Source: Acinetobacter sp. A47
GTDB taxonomy: Bacteria; Pseudomonadota; Gammaproteobacteria; Pseudomonadales; Moraxellaceae
Length of the DNA stretch: 64,000 bases
Direction: 5' to 3'
NCBI RefSeq assembly: GCF_000805455.1
Contig: NZ_JSUS01000064.1
Coordinates: forward strand, 124,001-188,000
A program made the translations under genes and the position numbers. This document shows, piece by piece, positions 46,049 through 54,971 of the stretch (positions are counted from its first letter, which is position 1; each line of letters starts with the position of its first letter). The notes under the pieces are model-generated. The model made no database searches. It saw only the letters and a list, made by a program, of their open reading frames with translations, and was not told where the DNA came from.

Positions 46049-48019
46049 TTAAGCGCTCCTTTGGTTTCTGGTCAGCTGATGTAAGACTGACACCAGCAAA
46101 TCAATTTCTTCCGTGGTGTTGTAAAAGGCCAGAGAAGGGCGTACCGTCTGTTCCACCCCAAAACGACGCAAGATCGGCTGGGCGCAATGATGACCTGAAC
46201 GCACGGCAATGCCATGCTGGTTCAGCGCCTGACCCACTTGCGTGGTTGAATAACCTGCAAGGGTAAAGGACATCACGCTGGCTTTGTTTTTCGCCGTGCC
46301 AACCGGTCTCAAACCTGCGACGCTGCTTAAGGCATACTGGCCATATTGCAGCAAGTCATGTTCATAACGGGCAATATTGTGTATGCCAAGGCGTTCTACA
46401 TATTCCAGTGCTGCCGCTAGACCAACTGCATCGGCAATATTACCCGTGCCAGCTTCAAACTTGTTGGGAGCAGGCTGGTAAACCACCTGTTCAAAGCTCA
46501 CATCCTGAATCATATTGCCGCCACCTTCCCATACGGGCATGCTTTCCAGAATTTCAGGTTTGGCATAGACCGCACCAATCCCGGTCGGCCCAAACACTTT
46601 ATGTCCGGAGAACACAAAAAAGTCGGCATCAAGCGCCTGCACATCGGTTGGCATATGCGAAACCGATTGAGCACCATCGACCAGCACCCGCACTCCTTTG
46701 GCATGCGCGATCTTGATGACCTCGGCGACAGGAGTGACCGTACCTAAGGCATTGGACACCTGGGTAATCGAGATCAGTTTGGTGCGTGCATTGATCAGTT
46801 TTGGCAGTTCTTCCAGAATGATCTGGCCGGTATCATCCACCGGAATGACACGAAGTCTGGCGCCGACTTTTTTGCTCAGTTGGAACCACGGGACGATGTT
46901 GGCATGATGCTCAAGATGCGACACGATGATTTCATCACCTTCAGCAATATGCTGCTCTCCCCACGTCTTGGCAATCAGGTTAATGCCTTCAGTGGTGCCA
47001 CGAACAAAAATGATCTCTTTGGAGGAGGCGGCCCCGATAAAACGGGCGACCACATGGCGTGCATGTTCATAGGCATCGCTTGCCCGTGCGGCCAGTTCAT
47101 GTGCAGCCCGATGAATATTGGAATTTTCGTGCTGATAAAAATAGGCAATACGATCGATTACACTTTGTGGTTTCTGCGTGGTCGCTGCATTGTCAAACCA
47201 GACCAGAGGTCGACCATTGACACGTTCTTGCAGAATGGGAAAATCACGACGAATCGCCTGAATATCCAGAGCTTGAGCTGCATGACTTACAAACTGCGGT
47301 TGTGACGGTCGATAATTGCCATAACCTGCATTGTGTTGCGGCAGATTCAGAAAGTAAAAGCCTGAAGATGCATGATTCTTTGCTTGAGTTGAAGCTTGAG
47401 AATCTTGCTGTAACACGCTTTTTAGTACATCGCCGTGCGGCAATTGAAATGATTGTGCAGTCGCAAAACTGGCAGCATCAAATTCGGAACCTGATGTGCC
47501 CGGTGCTGCAAAATCATTTAAAAAGTAAAACGGCGATGCCTTGCTTGCAGAAGGATGAGAAGGTTCAACCACAGGCACATTCGGCGCACGATGAATGGTC
47601 TGTGGAAAATTGGGTTCAAGCGGAGGACGCGGTAAATTCGCACCACCGACCACGGGTGCAGAGGCAATGGCACGACGCTCAGGATCATCGGGATAGTTGG
47701 GAATATGCTCGGGATAGTCCGGATTCAAGCCTTTCTGGTAAGCAAGATTTGGTGCACGGCCACTCAACGCTGCTAAAGGCTCGGCAGGTTGTGGCTGATG
47801 GGGCGGTGGGCCAACATTGGGGACATCCAGATTCAGGCCGGCAGCATGGCCGCTGCCTGAGGCAGGTCGTGCAGCAAACAGTTCGGAAGCCAGCCGAGCA
47901 AGGGCTGCTTCATCCGGCAAGCTGGACGGTGGAAGAACACCGGCCACTTCAGAACCCGATGGATGAGCTTGTCCAGCAGTGATAGATGAAAGCTTATTTG
48001 TAGTTAACTGGGTAGTCAT
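46049..48019 (-). CDS. Cysteine desulfurase with encapsulin-targeting N-terminal extension
   Basis: PLP enzyme of the SufS type that removes sulfur from cysteine to give alanine and persulfide; here it is the probable cargo of the neighbouring encapsulin. Residues about 1-250 form a low-complexity Pro/Ala/Ser/Asn-rich extension with short conserved-looking motifs (a helix ARLASELFAA near 41, IPNYPDDPERR near 106, and FYFLN at both 164 and 221). The catalytic domain follows: DNAATTQKPQSVID, the PLP lysine in FSGHKVFGPTG and the active cysteine in RSGHHCAQP. The ATG at 48019 follows GGAGGTGG and lies within the end of the encapsulin gene (26-base overlap), so the open frame before it is not used. 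At 656 residues it is about 250 longer than SufS. Confidence 0.9.
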   Translation of the reverse strand: MTTQLTTNKLSSITAGQAHPSGSEVAGVLPPSSLPDEAALARLASELFAARPASGSGHAAGLNLDVPNVGPPPHQPQPAEPLAALSGRAPNLAYQKGLNPDYPEHIPNYPDDPERRAIASAPVVGGANLPRPPLEPNFPQTIHRAPNVPVVEPSHPSASKASPFYFLNDFAAPGTSGSEFDAASFATAQSFQLPHGDVLKSVLQQDSQASTQAKNHASSGFYFLNLPQHNAGYGNYRPSQPQFVSHAAQALDIQAIRRDFPILQERVNGRPLVWFDNAATTQKPQSVIDRIAYFYQHENSNIHRAAHELAARASDAYEHARHVVARFIGAASSKEIIFVRGTTEGINLIAKTWGEQHIAEGDEIIVSHLEHHANIVPWFQLSKKVGARLRVIPVDDTGQIILEELPKLINARTKLISITQVSNALGTVTPVAEVIKIAHAKGVRVLVDGAQSVSHMPTDVQALDADFFVFSGHKVFGPTGIGAVYAKPEILESMPVWEGGGNMIQDVSFEQVVYQPAPNKFEAGTGNIADAVGLAAALEYVERLGIHNIARYEHDLLQYGQYALSSVAGLRPVGTAKNKASVMSFTLAGYSTTQVGQALNQHGIAVRSGHHCAQPILRRFGVEQTVRPSLAFYNTTEEIDLLVSVLHQLTRNQRSA

Positions 48020-48926
48020 GATACTTGTCCACCTCCACATCTTCGAGTACAGCCAGAGCATCCTCGGTCAAAACTGCCAATGAGCAATATAGCGAGATCA
48101 GATACGAGGCAATCGCATTACGGTTAATGCCCATGAAGCGTACCGAAAGCCCCGGCGACTGCTCACCAGCCAGGCCCGGCTGGAACAAGCCCACCACACC
48201 TTGACGTTTTTCACCCACACGCAGTAGCAGGATTTTGGTTTTACCATCTTCTACCGGAATCTTGTTGGATGGAATCAGTGGTACACCCCGCCAGGTAATG
48301 AACTGGGAACCAAACAGGCTTACCGTTGGTGGGGGGACGCCACGACGGGTACATTCACGGCCAAATGCTGCAATTGCATCTGGATGCGCCAGAAAGAAGC
48401 CCGGTTCCTTCCAGACTTTCCGCAATAAATCATCAAAGTCATCGGGCGTAGGCGGGCCGTTCAGGGTAGAAAGGCGCTGTTCATCTGCGACACTGGCCAA
48501 CAAGCCGTATTCAGGGTTATTGATCAGCTCGCTTTCCTGACGTTCTTTAATGGTTTCAATGGTCAGGCGTAACTGTTCCTTGATCTGGTCATGCGGACTG
48601 CTATAAAGATCGGCAACACGGGTATGAATATCCAGAACGGTAGAAACACCGTTTAAAAAATATTCACGCGGCTGGGCATCATAATCAACAAAGGTTTGTG
48701 GCAAAGTGGCTTCATCACGTTGCGTACATGCCACCTGGATGTCGTCGGTATTGCTGACCCGGTTGACGCGGTAAATCCCGGCTTCAACAGGCAGCCACTG
48801 CAATAAATGCGTAAGCCAGCGTGGGGTAATGGTGGAAAGTTGCGGTACGGTCTTGGTGGCATTGGCAAGCTGTCTGGCTGCGTGATCCCCGAGTGCAAGT
48901 TGGGCTTTATCTATGGTTTTTGCCAT
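47994..48926 (-). CDS. srpI: Family 2A encapsulin shell protein (SrpI-like)
   Basis: HK97-fold shell protein that self-assembles into a protein nanocompartment. The 310-residue length and sequence fit the SrpI type (LALGDHAARQLANATKTVPQ and TPRWLTHLLQWLPVEAGIYRVNRV at the N terminus; GLSVRFMGINRNAIASYLISLYCSLAVL near the C terminus). Family 2A shells are known to house cysteine desulfurases, and Acinetobacter members have been reported to store elemental sulfur. The ATG at 48926 with AGGAAA upstream is chosen; 44 further in-frame codons upstream are AT-rich and unlike the family. It overlaps the desulfurase gene by 26 bases. Confidence 0.93.
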   Translation of the reverse strand: MAKTIDKAQLALGDHAARQLANATKTVPQLSTITPRWLTHLLQWLPVEAGIYRVNRVSNTDDIQVACTQRDEATLPQTFVDYDAQPREYFLNGVSTVLDIHTRVADLYSSPHDQIKEQLRLTIETIKERQESELINNPEYGLLASVADEQRLSTLNGPPTPDDFDDLLRKVWKEPGFFLAHPDAIAAFGRECTRRGVPPPTVSLFGSQFITWRGVPLIPSNKIPVEDGKTKILLLRVGEKRQGVVGLFQPGLAGEQSPGLSVRFMGINRNAIASYLISLYCSLAVLTEDALAVLEDVEVDKYHDYPVNYK

Positions 48927-49160
48927 GAATCGGTTTTCCTGTATTTTTGGCGTTGTTAATAAAAGGTCTGGTTTTATTTCAGTGTTGTTGGGGTATTTAT
49001 TTAGGCAGACTAGAAGGGTTTTATTGTTTTTGAAAAATATGAATAAGAGATTAATCATCCTGAATGATTTCTTGTTTCATATACATCTATTGATGTTCAA
49101 TAAATATAAAAACCGCAGATAATCGACTAAATTTAAAAATATTTGATCTTTATCATTTAA

Positions 49161-50099
49161 TTAAACCTTGCTGTTATGCAAGGACTCACTTGGCGACTGT
49201 AAAATCTGGCTACCTGCGGCAACACTATGGGTGAGCCAGACATTGCCACCAATGATCGAGCCTTGACCAATACTGATACGGCCTAAAATGGTTGCTCCTG
49301 CATAGATCACCACATGATCTTCAACAATCGGATGGCGTGCATAATCTTTTTTCAAGCCACCGTCATCATTTAGCTCGAAGCGTTTTGCGCCCAGAGTCAC
49401 CGCCTGATAGATACGGACCTGTTCACCAATGACCGAGGTTTCACCAATCACCACGCCGGTACCATGATCGATAAAGAAGCCTTTTCCGATTTGCGCACCC
49501 GGATGGATATCAATCCCGGTGGCTGAATGAGCCAGTTCAGAAATAATCCGGGAGAGCAGCGGTACACTGGGGTAGAGCTGATGGGCAATACGATGGTGAA
49601 TGATGGCGAAAATGCCCGGATAGCAGAGCAGGACTTCATCAACACTATGCGCTGCCGGATCACCTTCATAAGCTGCACAGACATCGGCATCCAGTAGACG
49701 ACGAATCTCAGGCAAGGTATTGGCAAAATCCTGTACGATGGTCTGTGCCAAAGCCACCTGCTGCTCATACAGCAGCCTGTCATTGCTTGAGACAGGGATG
49801 GCCTTGACGCGACTTTTGGCTTCATAATTCAAAGCCAGCTTGACCTGTGCAAACAGGGCATTCAAGACCCGGTCAAGCGTATAGGCAATATAATAATCTT
49901 CTGTTTCCTGGCGCAGCTCACTGGGCCCAAGCCGCATTGGAAACAGGATGCCGCACAGATCATCCAGTATTGATTTAAGCGCCTCTTTGGATGGAAGTTC
50001 GCGTCCACCAAATTCCTTGATACGGTGTTGCCGCTCCCGCCATTCATGTCGTGCGTGTTGTAAGCCTTCGACCACCGGCTGTATTTTCCATTGGCTCAC
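49161..50099 (-). CDS. epsC: Serine O-acetyltransferase EpsC
   Basis: Makes O-acetylserine from serine and acetyl-CoA, the carbon acceptor for sulfide in cysteine synthesis. The protein has 312 residues with an N-terminal helical domain and a C-terminal left-handed beta-helix; the active-site segment GIDIHPGAQIGKGFFIDHGTG is near residue 196. I choose the GTG at 50099, which has AAGGAA about 6 bases upstream, over an in-frame TTG five codons earlier. It lies between rhodanese (53-base gap) and encapsulin (234-base gap). Confidence 0.9.
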   Translation of the reverse strand: MSQWKIQPVVEGLQHARHEWRERQHRIKEFGGRELPSKEALKSILDDLCGILFPMRLGPSELRQETEDYYIAYTLDRVLNALFAQVKLALNYEAKSRVKAIPVSSNDRLLYEQQVALAQTIVQDFANTLPEIRRLLDADVCAAYEGDPAAHSVDEVLLCYPGIFAIIHHRIAHQLYPSVPLLSRIISELAHSATGIDIHPGAQIGKGFFIDHGTGVVIGETSVIGEQVRIYQAVTLGAKRFELNDDGGLKKDYARHPIVEDHVVIYAGATILGRISIGQGSIIGGNVWLTHSVAAGSQILQSPSESLHNSKV

Positions 50100-50152
50100 G
50101 AGAGTTCCTTGCAAAAAGAGGGGTTAAAAAACATCAGGCTTTAAAAGCCGTA

Positions 50153-50662
50153 TCAGTCTTGTAGCCAGGGTAATTGATGAATACGCCAGCCATTGCTCTG
50201 ATTACGCTGTTGCTGTTCGTTCAGATCGCCTTCAAAACCTTCCAGTACGTTATAAACCTGGGCAAAACCGGCGCTATAGGCTGCGGTTGCTGCCAAAGCC
50301 GAGCGTTTACCACTACGGCAGAGCAAGAGAATGATCTGGTCTTTGCCGACTTTGCTATCCAGTTCTTTCAAGAAGCGCGGATTACGGTTGAATGAGGTGC
50401 CCGTTGCCCATGCCACATGGATACTTTCAGGTACATAACCGACAAATTTACGTTCTTCATGGGTGCGCACATCTACCAGCACGGCATGGCCGTGTTGCAC
50501 CAGAAACCAGGCTTCGGCAGGGGGAATACTGCCGGTAAAATCAAGTTCATTGTCTTCTGCATATTGCTGTGCACGTTGCAGGATATCTTGAGGATCATTT
50601 GAAGAACCCTGAGCAGGACTGGCAGATTCTGTTGCTGATACAGAATCAAGTTGAGCGTTCAT
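50153..50662 (-). CDS. Rhodanese-like sulfurtransferase
   Basis: A single-domain rhodanese of 169 residues that would carry persulfide sulfur on its active cysteine. The loop CRSGKRSA near residue 124 provides the catalytic Cys. An N-terminal stretch of about 45 residues rich in Ser, Ala and Gln precedes the domain (AEAWFLVQHGHAVLVDVRTHEERKF). The ATG at 50662 has AAGG upstream and is chosen over an earlier in-frame start at 50683. It is the first gene of the leftward encapsulin operon and probably supplies or accepts sulfur of the desulfurase. Confidence 0.88.
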   Translation of the reverse strand: MNAQLDSVSATESASPAQGSSNDPQDILQRAQQYAEDNELDFTGSIPPAEAWFLVQHGHAVLVDVRTHEERKFVGYVPESIHVAWATGTSFNRNPRFLKELDSKVGKDQIILLLCRSGKRSALAATAAYSAGFAQVYNVLEGFEGDLNEQQQRNQSNGWRIHQLPWLQD

Positions 50663-51084
50663 TGTTATAGCCTTTATATACAACAGCGGGATGATTTTTA
50701 TCTTAGGTTTGTTTTTATCAGCAGGAAAATAATCTATATTTATTTATATATCTGTATTTGATAAATAATGGTTATTTATTAACTTATTCGGAATATGGTT
50801 TAAAGAACATTTTAAAATAATTGTGCTTATTATATTTAAATATGAAATTATCAGGATTAAATATTTTACTTTTCAATTAAGCTGAGGAATATTTACCCTG
50901 AATATTAATCTGGAAAAAATAAAATGCAAATATAGTCAAATAAACAGGGTGGTGATAAAAACAGCAAACAATGGCCAGTACCTATTCTTATCTCTCAAAT
51001 GAATAAGTAACTCACTTTTTCTTATTTTTAATCATAAACCCTCACGCATACCATAGGCCCATATTGTTGAAAGATCATTTAAAT
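50663..51084. promoter_or_regulatory. Divergent region between the encapsulin operon and tauABCD
   Basis: An AT-rich gap of about 420 bases with promoters for both sulfur operons. A perfect inverted repeat, ATAAATAA and TTATTTAT around TGG (50761-50779), lies about 100 bases upstream of the rhodanese gene and could be a regulator site; CysB/Cbl-like control is expected for sulfur genes but no defined box could be assigned. No additional gene was seen. Confidence 0.45.
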
Positions 51085-52107
51085 ATGGGCATCAAGAACA
51101 CCAAGCCGCTAATTGTTACAGCAATCGTCCTTGTGGCGATTGTTGCTTTTATTGTCTATCAAAACCAGAAAGATGCGGCTCCTGCCCAAACAAAAAACAA
51201 TAAAGCGGTGGTGATTGCCTATCAGACCGGCGTTGATCCGACCAAGGTTGCGCAGGCCAGCGGTGATTATGAACGTGACAGCGGGCAGGCAATCCAGTGG
51301 CGCAAATTTGATGCCGGTTCGGATGTGGTTAATGCTTTGGCCTCGGGTGATGTGGTGATTGGCAATATTGGTTCCAGCCCGCTGGCTGCTGCAGCCAGTC
51401 GTGATTTACCGATTGAAGTCTTTCTGGTCACAGCAAAATTAGGTGGTTCAGAAGCCCTCGTGGTCAGCAATAAATCCGGCATCAAAAACCCGCAAGACTT
51501 GATTGGCAAAACCATTGCGGTGCCGTTTGTTTCGACCACACATTACAGCTTGTTGTCAGCACTCAAGCACTGGAATATTGCCGATAATCAGGTCAAGATC
51601 ATTAATTTACGTCCACCTGAAATCACGGCTGCCTGGGAGCGTGGTGATATTGATGCCACTTATGTCTGGGAACCTGCATTAAGCAAGGTCAAAGCCAGTG
51701 GGCATGTCCTGACTGACTCGAAACAGGTCGGCGAGTGGGGTGCACCAACCTATGATTTATGGGTGGTTCGTAAAGACTTTGCCGAGAAAAATCCAGCGTT
51801 CTTGAAAGCTTTTGTGCAGACCAGCCTGCAGCAGATTGAACGCTATAACCAAGATCCGAAAGCATTTGAACAAAATGCCGATCATATCCAGAAAATTGCT
51901 CAGCTGACAGGCTCTGATGTGAAAGATATTCCTTTACTGTTATCCGGCAATATTTATCTGAATGGCCAGCAACAACACGCGACTTTAGCGGGTGAGTTTG
52001 CCAAAAATATTTTTGATACCGCAACATTCCTAAAAAGCCAGGGCAAGGTCGATCAGGTCAAGCCTGATTATCAAGCCAATGTCACCACCCAGTTCTTACA
52101 GCCCTAG
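51085..52107 (+). CDS. tauA: Taurine ABC transporter substrate-binding protein TauA
   Basis: Captures taurine (or related sulfonates) for TauBC. It is 340 residues from the ATG at 51085; the earlier in-frame TTG is less likely. The hydrophobic N-terminal segment (LIVTAIVLVAIVAFIVY) is not followed by a clear signal peptidase site, so the protein may stay membrane-anchored. AYQTGVDPTKVAQA, GDVVIGNIGSSPLAAA and GKTIAVPFVSTTHYSLL match TauA. Confidence 0.88.
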   Translation: MGIKNTKPLIVTAIVLVAIVAFIVYQNQKDAAPAQTKNNKAVVIAYQTGVDPTKVAQASGDYERDSGQAIQWRKFDAGSDVVNALASGDVVIGNIGSSPLAAAASRDLPIEVFLVTAKLGGSEALVVSNKSGIKNPQDLIGKTIAVPFVSTTHYSLLSALKHWNIADNQVKIINLRPPEITAAWERGDIDATYVWEPALSKVKASGHVLTDSKQVGEWGAPTYDLWVVRKDFAEKNPAFLKAFVQTSLQQIERYNQDPKAFEQNADHIQKIAQLTGSDVKDIPLLLSGNIYLNGQQQHATLAGEFAKNIFDTATFLKSQGKVDQVKPDYQANVTTQFLQP

Positions 52108-52116
52108 GAGATCGAC

Positions 52117-52908
52117 ATGAGCGTATTAGCTGCAGAGCATCTTCATTTAACTTTTCCAAAGCAGACGGTGCCTGTGCTTCAGGAGATTAACCTGAAGATT
52201 GAAGAAGGCAGCTTGACCGTGATTTTGGGTGAGTCGGGCTGTGGTAAAACAACCTTGCTGAATATCTTGGCCGGCTTTCAACAGCCAAGTTCGGGCCAGA
52301 TTACCCTGGATCATGAAGTGGTGACGGCACCCGATGCACGCCGTGCAGTGGTGTTTCAGGATCATGCCTTACTGCCTTGGCTGAATGTCTCTGAAAATAT
52401 CGGTTTTGCTTTACAGCTCAAAGGCTTGAAAGCGCAAGAAATTCAGCAGCAGGTCGATGCAATCCTGAAAATTGTGGGGTTGAGTCATGTGGCTCAAGCC
52501 AATATCTGGGAATTGTCAGGCGGCATGAAACAACGTGTCGGTATTGCACGTGCCTTGATCAGCCATGCAGCATTCATTTTGCTGGATGAGCCTTTTGCTG
52601 CGCTGGATGCCTTTACCCGTGAAACCATGCAGCAACTGGTGCTGGATTTATGGATTGAACAGAATAAATCGTTTTTCCTGATTACCCATGACATTGAGGA
52701 AGCATTGTTGCTCAGCAATCAACTGGTATTGATGACAGCGCGTCCAGGAAAAATCGTCGAGACCTTAAAACTGGATTTTGCTGATCGTTATAAACAGGGT
52801 GAGTCGATCCGTGCGATTAAGTCGGATCCACAATTTATCCAGTTACGTGAGCAACTGTTTGAACGCTTACGTGTGCAGAAACAGGCAGGGCATGAGGTGG
52901 CTGTATGA
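52117..52908 (+). CDS. tauB: Taurine ABC transporter ATPase TauB
   Basis: A 263-residue ABC ATPase. Walker A GESGCGKTT is near residue 38, the signature LSGGMKQRVG near 131 and Walker B ILLDEPFAALDAFTRE near 151. It overlaps tauC by 4 bases and follows tauA by 9 bases. Confidence 0.93.
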   Translation: MSVLAAEHLHLTFPKQTVPVLQEINLKIEEGSLTVILGESGCGKTTLLNILAGFQQPSSGQITLDHEVVTAPDARRAVVFQDHALLPWLNVSENIGFALQLKGLKAQEIQQQVDAILKIVGLSHVAQANIWELSGGMKQRVGIARALISHAAFILLDEPFAALDAFTRETMQQLVLDLWIEQNKSFFLITHDIEEALLLSNQLVLMTARPGKIVETLKLDFADRYKQGESIRAIKSDPQFIQLREQLFERLRVQKQAGHEVAV

Positions 52909-53783
52909 CGGGACCAGCAGAAAATACCGCATATGACGTGAGCAAAACGCAACAGCTGCAACCGGGCAAAATACCCTCAGCTTCGGTTTTAAATCCGATC
53001 GGGGCTTTTGTGGCCCGTCATCGTAGTGTGGTCATCAGCCTTGCCAGCGTATTGAGTGTCTTGGTGATCTGGTATCTGATCACGGCATTAAAAATTGTCC
53101 CAAGCCTATTTTTACCAAGTCCACAAGCGGTATGGCAAAAATTTCTTGAAGTCAGCCAGCAAGGCTTTATGAAAGCCACCTTATGGCAGCATCTGGCTGC
53201 AAGTATTTCTCGCGTGTTATTGGCATTGCTTGCCGCGATTGCCATTGGCGTGCCTTTAGGCTTGTGGATGGGACTGAATAAATGGGTGCGTGCCGTGCTT
53301 GATCCACTGGTTGAGTTATTGCGTCCGATTCCACCACTGGCGTATTTGCCCTTATTGGTGATCTGGTTCGGGATTGGTGAAACCACCAAAGTACTTTTGA
53401 TTTTCTTTTCAATCCTTGCGCCTGTGATTATCAGCAGTACCCATGGGGTACTGAGCCATCAGCTTAATCGTGAGCGTGCAGCGTTGTCTTTGGGAGCGAG
53501 CCAGTCACAGGTGTTCTGGCATGTGATTCTGCCGACAGCTTTACCGCATATTCTGACCGGTATCCGGATTGGACTGGGCGTAGGCTGGTCAACCTTGGTG
53601 GCTTCAGAATTGGTCGCGGCAGATCGGGGCATTGGTTTTATGGTGCAGTCGGCAGCGCAGTTCCTGATTACCGATACCGTGGTTCTCGGCATTATCGTAA
53701 TTGCAATCGTTGCAGTCAGTTTTGAATTGTTTTTGCGTTGGTTACAGAAGCAATTATCTCCTTGGTATGGCCAACAGTTATAA
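52905..53783 (+). CDS. tauC: Taurine ABC transporter permease TauC
   Basis: A 292-residue inner-membrane permease with about six helices. The segments LLRPIPPLAYLPLLVIWFGIGE and the EAA loop RAALSLGASQSQVFWHVILPTALPHI are characteristic. The first 40 residues are hydrophilic and cytoplasmic. It lies between tauB and tauD. Confidence 0.93.
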   Translation: MTGPAENTAYDVSKTQQLQPGKIPSASVLNPIGAFVARHRSVVISLASVLSVLVIWYLITALKIVPSLFLPSPQAVWQKFLEVSQQGFMKATLWQHLAASISRVLLALLAAIAIGVPLGLWMGLNKWVRAVLDPLVELLRPIPPLAYLPLLVIWFGIGETTKVLLIFFSILAPVIISSTHGVLSHQLNRERAALSLGASQSQVFWHVILPTALPHILTGIRIGLGVGWSTLVASELVAADRGIGFMVQSAAQFLITDTVVLGIIVIAIVAVSFELFLRWLQKQLSPWYGQQL

Positions 53784-53799
53784 GTGTGAGTAGTAGAAG

Positions 53800-54645
53800 A
53801 TGACGTTAAATATTGAAGTTATTAAACCGACCATTGGTGCCATTATTCACGATGTTGATTTAAACACGGCTGATGAACATACTACCCAACAAATTCAACA
53901 GGCGTTGCTGGATCATCACGTGATCTTCTTCCGCAACCAGCAGCTTGCTCCTCAGGCACAGGCAGAACTGGCACGTGGTTTTGGTTCCCTGCATATCCAT
54001 CCGATTTATCCATCGGTAGACAATGTTCCTGAAATCATTGTGCTCGATAGCTGGAAACAGGACTTGCGTGACAATGAACTCTGGCACACTGATGTGACTT
54101 TTAGCCAGAAACCGCCATTGGGCTGTGTCTTGCAAGCCATCAAGATTCCACCTGTAGGCGGTGATACGCTTTGGTCAAGTGGTGCGGCGGCATTTGCAGC
54201 TCTAGATCAAGACTTGCAGCAAAAGTTAAAAGGTTTAACCGCAACGCATGACATTCGCCAGTCTTTCCCGATTGAACGGTTTGCGCATAATGATGTTGAA
54301 CGTCAAAAACTGCAAGAAACCTTTAAGCGTAATCCACCTGTGGTGCATCCTGTGGTGAGAACGCATCCGGTCACGGGACAACCGATTTTGTTTGTGAGTG
54401 AAGGTTTTACCACACGGATCAATGAGCTGGATGAATCTGAAAGCGCTGAATTGCTAGCGTATTTATTTGCGCATGCGACCAAAGAGCAATTCCATTTGCG
54501 TTGGCAGTGGCAGGCAGGTGATGTGGCAATCTGGGATAATCGTTGCACCCAGCATAAGGCTTTATTTGATTATGGTGATGCGCATCGAATTATGCATCGT
54601 GCCACGATTAATGGTGATGTGCCGTTTTATCAGGCAGCGAGTTAA
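53800..54645 (+). CDS. tauD: Taurine dioxygenase TauD
   Basis: Fe(II)/2-oxoglutarate-dependent dioxygenase that converts taurine to aminoacetaldehyde and sulfite. The 281 residues include the iron ligands in WHTDVTF (His and Asp, near residue 90) and in TQHKALFDYG (His, near residue 247), with RIMHRATI supplying the 2-oxoglutarate arginine. The sulfite released can be reduced to sulfide and used by the O-acetylserine route encoded next door. Confidence 0.93.
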   Translation: MTLNIEVIKPTIGAIIHDVDLNTADEHTTQQIQQALLDHHVIFFRNQQLAPQAQAELARGFGSLHIHPIYPSVDNVPEIIVLDSWKQDLRDNELWHTDVTFSQKPPLGCVLQAIKIPPVGGDTLWSSGAAAFAALDQDLQQKLKGLTATHDIRQSFPIERFAHNDVERQKLQETFKRNPPVVHPVVRTHPVTGQPILFVSEGFTTRINELDESESAELLAYLFAHATKEQFHLRWQWQAGDVAIWDNRCTQHKALFDYGDAHRIMHRATINGDVPFYQAAS

Positions 54646-54971
54646 GCTTTGATTTTGATGAGAAAGCTTGGGTAAAGTCCCAAGCTTTTTTATTTTACGG
54701 TTCGATAGTTTCTGTGGAATCTTACGGAGATCTCATCCTATTTTGGTATAAGCCTTCAGCTGGAGTTACTTTTGTTTCGGCAAAAGTAACCAAAACCATT
54801 GTCATCCACAAAACCTGTCTTCTTTCAGCATCTCTTTAAATTAATCGCAGAAATCGCATCTGATTAATCTCACGCAGGTTGTGGCTGACCTGTAGCACCA
54901 GTGATTCCTGAGAAAAGTTCTATGTAAAATGGCGGATAGCACCAATTAATCAAAAATTTTCAAAGCGTTAT
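54646..54971. other. Intergenic region after tauD with terminator and repeat remnant
   Basis: This 326-base gap between convergent genes holds no gene. It contains the tauD terminator (listed separately). A repeat remnant at about 54770-54820 has the perfect hairpin GTTACTTTTG/CAAAAGTAAC around TTTCGG, followed by CATTGTCATCCACA; related words recur at 59311-59400. Confidence 0.5.
54663..54692 (+). terminator. Terminator of tauABCD
   Basis: A perfect 10-bp stem (AAAGCTTGGG and CCCAAGCTTT) with a 6-base loop and a following T-tract lies 17 bases after the tauD stop. Confidence 0.85.

Noticed and set aside
47302..47982. 226-codon open frame on the plus strand opposite the desulfurase N-terminal extension
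   Set aside because: It is antisense to a low-complexity but in-frame part of the desulfurase gene, has no ribosome site of note and an implausible His/Gln/Trp-rich composition.
48927..49058. 44 extra N-terminal residues for the encapsulin
   Set aside because: The segment is AT-rich and hydrophobic, unlike SrpI-type proteins, and the ATG at 48926 has a ribosome site.
54770..54800. GTTACTTTTG/CAAAAGTAAC hairpin as a terminator
   Set aside because: It has no T-tract and lies far from gene ends; it fits a repeat remnant better.
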